Part shown: positions 57,961-64,000 of the stretch, piece by piece
Layout: every line of letters begins with the position of its first letter
Position numbering within the stretch: the first letter of the stretch is position 1
From: Cryptomeria japonica
Lineage: Eukaryota > Streptophyta > Pinopsida > Cupressales > Cupressaceae
Assembly (NCBI RefSeq): GCF_030272615.1
Contig: NC_081410.1
Location: 111,851,433-111,915,432 of the forward strand
DNA: 64,000 bases
Reading direction: 5' to 3'
Notes under the pieces: model-generated
Database searches by the model: none
Told to the model about the DNA's origin: nothing
Seen by the model: the letters and a program-made list of their open reading frames with translations, nothing else
Position numbers and translations under genes: made by a program

Positions 57961-59625
57961 GCCTAGCTCCCATTGTTGTTTGGCATCTACCTACATTGCT
58001 TCTTCATATTCTTTTGGTTCACCAAAATCCATTAATAAAATAGAATACAAAGAAGGAGAAAATCTTTCAGGGGGTCTACTTGTCCTCGTAGAATGTCTAA
58101 CACTTGCAAGAGTTTATGGGACAATCTGTTGTTGTTGAGCATCAGGTACCTGTGGCATTTCATTTTCAGGAATCTCATCCAACACCACATATTCTTGTTT
58201 GTCCTGTTCATGCTTCTTTTCCTACATCTGTTCTTTATACATGACCTTCTCATTGAATATAACATCTCTACTTCTAATTATTTTCTTATTTTCAAAATCC
58301 CATAACCGATAGCCATATTCATCTATCCCATATCCAATGAAGGTACAATTCTGAGATTTAGCATCAAGCTTGGTTCTATTTTCTTTATCAACATGGACAA
58401 AAGCTTTGCAACCAAAAGTTTTTAGAAAAGAATAATTTACCTTTTTACCAATCCATGCCTCCTCTGGAATACCACCATCCAAAGGGGTTGAAGGTCCTCT
58501 ATTTATCAAATAGACTACAATATGTACAGCATCTGCCCAAAAATGTAAGGGAAATCCAGTATGCAATCTCACGCTCCTCGCACATTCCATGATAGTCCTA
58601 TTCATTCTCTCTGACACACCATTTTCCTATGGAGTTCCTGGAACTGTCTTCTTCTTTCAAATCCCATTTAAGGAGCAATAATATTCAAAGACTTTTCTGC
58701 AATACTCACCTCCATTATCCGATCTAAGACACTTCAACTTTTTTCCTGTCTCATTCTCAACCAAAGCTTTCCATTTCTTAAAAGTTTCAAAAACATCTGA
58801 TTTTTGTTTTAGGAAATATACCCATGTTTTTCTGGTTGAGTCATCAATAAAAATAACATAATAACAAGAGCCACCAATAGATGATACCTGAGTCGGTCCC
58901 CATACATCTGAATGTACAAGCTCTAACTTCTCACTCTTCTTCTCTTTCCCAACCTTGAGAAATCTGACTCTTTTCTGTTTACCATAAACACAATTTTCAC
59001 AAAACTCTAAATCAATCTTCTTTAGTCCTTGTAATAGATTTTTGGAGTGAAGGGTTTTCATCCCTTTCTCACTCATGTGCCCAAGCCTATGGTGCCACAT
59101 TATCGAATCTGATCTTGCAACATTTATTGTTGCTGTCCCTGCAGTAACTTTATCTGTAGCAGCTAGGGTAGAGTAAGTGTTACCTATACACAGATATAAT
59201 TTTCCTACCTTCGTACCTTTAGCTATTACTAATGATCCTTTAGCGACCTTCCACATACTTTCTGAGAGGGTAACTATGCAACCTTCACTACCTAGTTGCC
59301 CTGCAGAAATTAAATTTCTTCTTAAATTAGGAACATGTCTTACCTCCTGCAGAAACCAGTCATTTCCATTCTGCAACTTGATCTTTATCTTTCCTTTTCC
59401 AACAATTTGACAAGGCTCATCATTACCCAAATATACCTATCCAAAATCACCTTGAACATAATCTAGAAAATATTTTCTATGGGGTGTAGCATGAAATGAA
59501 GCCCCAGAATCTATTACCCAGGAATCATTAACATTATCCAAACATAAGATTAAAGCATCTTGTAAAGTATTACTTGCAATATTAGCTTCCTTATTGTCAT
59601 TTTCATTTTTGTCTCCTTTATTTTT
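57961..59625 (-). pseudogene. PR-IN: Tork-like protease and integrase
   Basis: The same frame continues from Gag. The protease site WVIDSGASFHAT lies near 59490-59530. GAG-pre-integrase and HHCC follow (MWHHRLGHMSEKGM, CENCVYGKQ; about 58970-59110). The integrase core has HSDVWGP, FIDDSTRKTW and RSDNGGEY, then the Glu-bearing ENGVSERMNRT near 58600. The C-terminal part has FLKTFGCKAFVHV and FIGYG. Stops lie near 59431, 58654, 58630, 58219 and 57991. At 58630 the usual Gln of the Q-NG-E motif has become TAG. Catalytic residues are otherwise present. Confidence 0.87.
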
Positions 59626-60390
59626 TCAAGACCAACAGTCTTTCTTTAGATGACAAGGCTTTCCACAGTACCAGCAATCTTTCTTTCCTCTAGATTGAGA
59701 GTGTCCTTTCTTTGACTTCCCTCGTGACTTCTCATTCCCAGGGCCTTTTCCTCTTTCCTTTGATCTTCCTCTATTCTCCACATTCAAAACACTACCCGAT
59801 GATGTTGGAGTCTCACCTGTGCTTTCCCTTCTCATTTCCTCGCTTAGGTTAACACCAACAATATCATCAAATACCAAAGTATTTTTACCAAAGACAGAGT
59901 TACTTACAGCCATAACCAAGCTATTCCAGCTTTCTGGCAAAGAACATAAAATCAAGAGAGCCCTAACCTCTTCTGCAAAAGTAATTTTTACCGAAGACAA
60001 TTGACTGGTAATTGTATTAAATTCATTTAACTGCTCTGCTACAGATCCTCTCTCACTCATTTTCAAATTAAACAGACGCTTCATAAGAAATACCTTATTT
60101 GAAGCCGAGGGTTTCTCATACAACTTAGCCAATGTCGCCATCAAATCTACAGTCTTTTTTGCTTCTGTTATATTGAATGCTACAGACAATGCAAGGCACA
60201 ATCGAATGGATCCCAATGCCTTTCTATCTAAAATGTCTCACTCTTCATCTGACATTGTGGTCGCTTTCTTTGCTTTTCCTTCCAATGGCCACCACAAATC
60301 CTTTTGATACAGGTAATCCTCCATCTGCATTTTTCATAACTGATAATTCTGGCCATTAAAATTTTCAACCTTGAATTTGGAATCCTCCAT
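59626..60390 (-). pseudogene. gag: Tork-like Gag
   Basis: It starts at ATG 60390 (MEDSKFKVENFNG), 60 bp after the LTR. Two in-frame TGA codons occur in the first 60 codons where Trp is expected (after NYQL and after MSDEE). The Gag core follows (LMATLAKLYEKPSASNK, LNEFNTITSQL, LILCSLPESWNSLV), then a basic stretch and an intact zinc knuckle CWYCGKPCHLKKDC at about 59630-59675. It stops at 59626, but the same frame goes on into the protease. Gag forms the particle and packages RNA. Confidence 0.88.
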
Positions 60391-60433
60391 TGCTCCCACT
60401 CAAATCTAAAAGTCCTGCCAATTTACAGAAAAC

Positions 60434-60450
60434 CTCACTCTGATACCAAT
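60434..60450 (-). other. Primer-binding site of the Tork-like element
   Basis: The minus strand reads ATTGGTATCAGAGTGAGG next to the LTR end. The plant initiator tRNA-Met type is TGGTATCAGAGC, with one difference at the twelfth base. Confidence 0.8.
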
Positions 60451-60878
60451 TGTTAGGGTTTCAAGCAGATCCGAAGCAAATATGAACTAACAATTATATG
60501 CAGATTTAAATACAAAAGATAAAGAAATAAAACAGGACACAGATAACACAGAGATTTAGCGTGGTTCACCCAGAATGGGTTATGTCCACTATACATAGTC
60601 GTCCAATCTTTCTTATTATCCAACAAAAATAGTACATCAACATTACAATGCCTTAAGCATCCCAGCCGCTTATAACATGCATTTTTAGGGCAAAAACAAA
60701 GTCGGCATTTTTAGGGTTTTATTACAATGTCGGTTTTCATCAAAAAAATACCCAAAAAAAAATTTCTCAGGGGTTGCCACCCCTGAACCCCTAACGGGGG
60801 CCCGGCCCGACCCTAGACCCCGACGAGGATACGTGCTGAGTGTACAGTACTTTTCTAATCAATCACCACATTTCAACA
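60451..60878 (-). repeat. 5' LTR of the Tork-like element
   Basis: 428 bp, plus strand TGTTAGGG...TTCAACA. Positions 60767-60878 include a GC-rich stretch (CTAACGGGGGCCCGGCCC near 60790) that the other LTR lacks. Confidence 0.88.
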
Positions 60879-60883
60879 CCTAG

Positions 60884-60985
60884 AGCTCACTGCTCAAAAA
60901 CAACAAAGGGCTACAACCATGGGAAGGCTCGTTGCCTTACAAAAATATTCAGATTACATCCAGAATATCATGAGCTGATAAAATA
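60884..60985 (-). repeat. Right part of the split copia 3' LTR
   Basis: It continues 55903-56175 across the Tork-like insertion. On the minus strand it reads TTTTTGAGCAGTGAGCTCT, close to TAATTGAGCAGTGAGCTCT at 36911-36929. To its right it joins integrase coding sequence directly near 60985, so RT, RNase H, polypurine tract and the first part of the LTR are deleted. Confidence 0.6.
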
Positions 60986-62690
60986 GCTTTGAAAATCTTG
61001 AACTTCTCCAATGCTTCAGACTTCTCCCTTAAGAAAGTAACCCACATCATCCTTGAATAGTCATCAATCAGCAACATGAAATACATGTCACCTTGCAATC
61101 TTCTCACTCTAGAAGGACCACACAAATTAGTATGCACAAGATCCAATGTTTCATTATAACTATATTATTTGCTTTTAAAATTAATTCTTGTTTGCTTCCC
61201 TAATTGGCATTCCTTGCATACCAAATTAGTAGGCTTTACCAACTTAGGAATATCTCTCACTTCCTGAGTAGAACTTATCTTAATCATGTAATCAAAACTC
61301 ACATGACACATCCTTCTATGCCATAACCAACTTTCATCAACCTAAGAAATCAAATAACTTTTACCACTAGCATTCAAGTGAAATATATTACCTTTAGTCT
61401 TTGTACCTGATGCAATCTCAATTCTGGAGCTACTCAATATCTTACATTTGTCATTTTTGAATTGCAAGTCATATCCCTTATCAACCATCTTTCCAACACT
61501 AAAAAGATTATTCTTTAGACCTTCTACATATGAGACATCCTCACTGTTATGCTTACCATCAAGAGAAATAGAACCTCTACCATGGATTATAACATCTTTG
61601 TCATCACCAAATCTTAGTACACCACCATCATACTTTTCCATACTCACAAATCATATCACCTGTCATATGATGAGTGAAACCACTATCAATAATCCATTCA
61701 TCTTTCTCTTCAACTCTAGCAGCCAAATCTTTCTCCTCATTAATGCAACTAGTATAATTAGCAGTCACTAGATCATCTTCCTTGGTAGCAATAAGCACCC
61801 ACTCATCTCTTCAATTCCCCTTATCAAATTCATCATCTGTCACATCTTCATCAGTAGCATAATAACTTTTCTTCTGATATTTAGGCTTATATGGCTTTAG
61901 TGGCTTCTTAAGAACTCTTTTCAAAAACCTTGAAACAAAATGTCCTGTCTTATTACATGAAAAGCATTTAAAAGGAAACTTCCCTTCATACTTACTGACT
62001 CCTTTAGGCAATCTTCTGGCAATCAGGGGTTCAAGCTCCTCAATCTCTCTTTCTTATTCTTCAAGATCTCTCATCTCCTTCTTATATCTGGACACCCTTG
62101 TAGAAATTTCTCCCAGATCATATTTCTGCTTCCTGGAAATAGTAGCTTTGAATACAGATTCTGACTTAGGAAGAGTTTCACCAAGTTTTCTCAACTCAAA
62201 GGCAGCAAGCTTTCCAATCAGTATGTCTCTAGTCACATTTTTTACTGTCTAGATCTCCTCAATAGTAGCAGCCTTGTGCTTGTAAGTAGGAGGCAAGGAT
62301 CTCAACACTTTAGCTACAATCTCTGGTTCTTCCAACACTTCACTAGCACATTTGATATTCAACACAAGCTCATTCACTTTCTGCATAAAAGATGTAATGT
62401 TCTTATCTTCACCCATCTTCAACATCTCATACTTTCCCTTCAAGCTCTACAACTTAGCAACTTTTACATGGCTTTCACCTTCATACAAAGTCTCTAGCTT
62501 CTTCTAGATCTCATGATCAGTCTACAAATCCATCACATTAGTTATCTCAGAATTAGTCAAGGCACTCTACAATGCTTCCTTGGCTCTAATATTGAATTCA
62601 GCTTCATTTATCTCATCCAGAGTTGTAGGTGTTTTCATGCTTAAGTCATATGAGCTAATTAGGAAATAAGGGCGATCACAAATCCTTAAC
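60986..62690 (-). pseudogene. Truncated copia Gag-protease-integrase
   Basis: A minus-strand copia polyprotein. Gag begins at or beyond 62690 (SSYDLSMKTPTTLDEIN near 62600-62655) with stops near 62575, 62530, 62505 and 62455. The helical core (ITSFMQKVNELVLNIK, VLRSLPPTYKHKA) is followed by a zinc-knuckle relic CFSCNKTGHFVSRF lacking the last Cys (about 61930-61980). The protease site is WIIDSGFTHHMTGD near 61665-61700, with Phe where Cys or Ala is usual. Later parts are VEGLKNNLFSVGKMVDKGY (61342-61647) and the integrase start MDLVHTNLCGPSRV with DDYSRMMWVTFL (60986-61146). It is related to but distinct from the 2873-5338 element. The 5' LTR is gone; the Ty3-type LTR adjoins at about 62690. 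Confidence 0.8.
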
Positions 62691-63655
62691 TAATTAAACA
62701 AACTCAAACATAAACCAATAGAATAAATATAAATATGAAAGAATTAAACAATTAAATAATTGAAAAACCCCCTCAATCGCATTGTAGTTTCCATTGTTCT
62801 TCTCCATATTGCTAGTGTAGGTGGCTCTCAAGTTTGAACTTAAATTCCTACATAAGATGGCAATTGTTTTGAAGAGTGTGATTTGATTCTATGATTCTAG
62901 ATTGATTTGAGAAATTGATGTTGTTTATATAGATTTTCATGAGAGATGGGGAGAGATTTTGAACTCAAGTTCTGATTGGGAGTGAACTGATTTAGATTGA
63001 TCGGTTAACAGAGTTGATTGATTTGTTAACTCAGATTGATTGAGTAGTCAACTAGATAGGTTGGATAGTGGACCGAATAGATTGATCAGTTGACTGAGTT
63101 GATTGATTAGATGACTGGATTGATTGGAGAGATAAGTGGATTGATTGATCAGTCAGAAAAGGTGATTTGGAGTGAGAAAGGGTGATTGGGGAGTTAACTA
63201 ATTAGTTAACTACTTTGATCAATTAATTAAGATTTCAACATGTGATGTAGGATTTTGAAGTTGAATTTGATTTTCATTTTGAATTTGGATTTTTGAATGT
63301 TGAAATGCACATAAAATTTACTGAAATTCATTGACATGCGAATTTGGTGAAATGTTAAATTGATGATTTGGAATTAGATGAAATTAATTGAAATCCACAT
63401 TTGGGGAATTGGAAGAATAAATTAATTAATTTAAATAAAATTATTTAAAAATTATAAATGTGATTAATTAAATAAATAATATTTAATTAATATTTGAGAT
63501 ATGGTTAATTGATTAATTAATTAAAGAATAGAAATTCAATAATTAAAAATATTGAATGTTATGATTGAGTCAGTTTAGAAGAATAATTAAAGAATTGCTT
63601 AATTAATTAGGATGAATAATTAGTGTGCGATTAATGAGACATTTTTAGGTGTCTA
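62691..63655 (-). repeat. Minus-strand Ty3-type LTR, copy 3 (different subfamily)
   Basis: The right end reads GGTGTCTACA followed by TTTGCCCCTCTTTG. On the minus strand that is a polypurine tract (CAAAGAGGGGCAAA) and then TGTAGACACC, the start of a 3' LTR. The interior is AATTAATTAA-rich like copies 1 and 2. At 62985-63150 a degenerate unit near 20 bp (GATTGAT(T/C)(A/G)GTT(A/G)ACTGAGTT) is repeated about eight times. The left edge is placed where copia Gag coding begins, which is approximate. Confidence 0.55.
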
Positions 63656-64000
63656 CATTTGCCCCTCTTTGACATAATGTCGAAACGGCGTTGTTTTACA
63701 GACAACGAAAATTTTTGCCCCAATTTGTCCTGGTGACGTTTATAGGTATAATGCCCCCTCAAGAGTTTGTTTGTGCATTGCGGGCATGAATGATCTCTCG
63801 AAAGAAAAATAATGTTATATGAAAGATGGAGAATGATTAACTTATGAATGAGTTTAATTAGATAGAAGAAATGGTTAGAATGATTTGAAGATTGACTAAA
63901 TGATAAGATTGATAGGATTGATCAAATTGATTTGATTGATAGGATTGATCTGATAAAGATAAAGTTTGGTTTTAGGAAGGACATGTCCTATATAAGACAA
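63656..64000 (-). other. Start of a Ty3-type element interior, cut by the window end
   Basis: Purine-rich polypurine tract at the LTR border, then AT-rich sequence with GATTGAT repeats near 63890-63955. No coding frame is visible. The element would continue beyond 64000. Confidence 0.4.

Larger units (their letters stand above)
56176..60878 (-). mobile_element. Tnt1/Tork-like Ty1/copia retrotransposon
   Basis: A 4.7-kb minus-strand element with perfect target duplication CCTAG (56171-56175 and 60879-60883), 5' LTR 60451-60878, PBS next to it, and gag-PR-IN-RT-RH colinear in one frame from ATG 60390 to 56455. The frame contains at least nine premature stops but no frameshift. The 3' LTR lacks its first 112 bp and the polypurine tract, so the coding end runs into the LTR. 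Protein motifs fit the Tork (Tnt1-like) group of plant copia elements. Confidence 0.9.

Noticed and set aside
1-64000. tRNA, rRNA or other structural RNA genes.
   Set aside because: No cloverleaf, rRNA or snRNA signature was recognised. TGGTATCAGAGC sites are primer-binding sites, not tRNA genes.

Overview
The window is plant nuclear DNA made almost entirely of transposable elements. I found no host gene with intact coding sequence, no tRNA or rRNA gene and no CRISPR array. The DNA is AT-rich with (AT)n microsatellites. It carries Ty1/copia and Ty3/gypsy LTR retrotransposons with plant-type primer-binding sites (TGGTATCAGAGC), heavily nested and decayed. The density of old, nested insertions and the style of the copia Gag proteins suggest a large gymnosperm (probably conifer) genome; that assignment is inference from recollection, not a search.

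Layout: (1) 1-1963, plus strand: broken reading frame of a retroelement-type protein without polymerase domains (copy A). (2) 2873-6741, minus: copia element with Gag, protease, integrase and a 1.4-kb 5' LTR, cut off before reverse transcriptase. (3) 7171-12260: LTR element with no recognisable gag or pol, carrying a related smaller element (8589-11242) inside it; the inner one contains a very GC-rich block. (4) 12791-25312: the best-preserved element, a 12.5-kb chromodomain-type Ty3/gypsy with 3.8-kb LTRs, a matching AACTG target-site duplication, PBS, PPT, and gag-PR-RT-RH-IN-chromodomain in one frame broken only by stop codons. It sits inside an older copia-type LTR (12703-12790 plus 25318-26455). 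Each long LTR carries an array of five near-palindromes and a conserved hairpin. (5) 26.5-36.5 kb and 43.1-44.1 kb: old, purine-biased remains, including minus-strand Ty3-type LTRs and a degenerate G-patch-like peptide. (6) 36468-43136: complete LTR element with no polymerase; it has a Gag-like part with four zinc knuckles and a long second reading frame ending in a coiled coil. (7) 44.4-45.5 kb: a diverged repeat of about 185 bp. (8) 45966-49936: copy B of the protein family seen at 1-1963. (9) 53.2-53.9 kb: a second copy of the 32-33 kb LTR with a local inverted duplication. (10) 55903-62690: a truncated minus-strand copia element whose 3' LTR was hit by a Tnt1/Tork-like copia (56176-60878, target-site duplication CCTAG). 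(11) 62691-64000: another minus-strand Ty3-type LTR and the start of its interior.

Nothing here works as a host pathway. The relationships are those of parasites: elements with polymerase genes (copia, Ty3) sit next to elements that lack them but keep LTRs, PBS and PPT and probably relied on enzymes supplied in trans. The point most worth following is the family of long non-polymerase proteins (copies A and B, and by layout the 36.5-43.1 kb element). Next is the palindrome array in the Ty3 LTRs.
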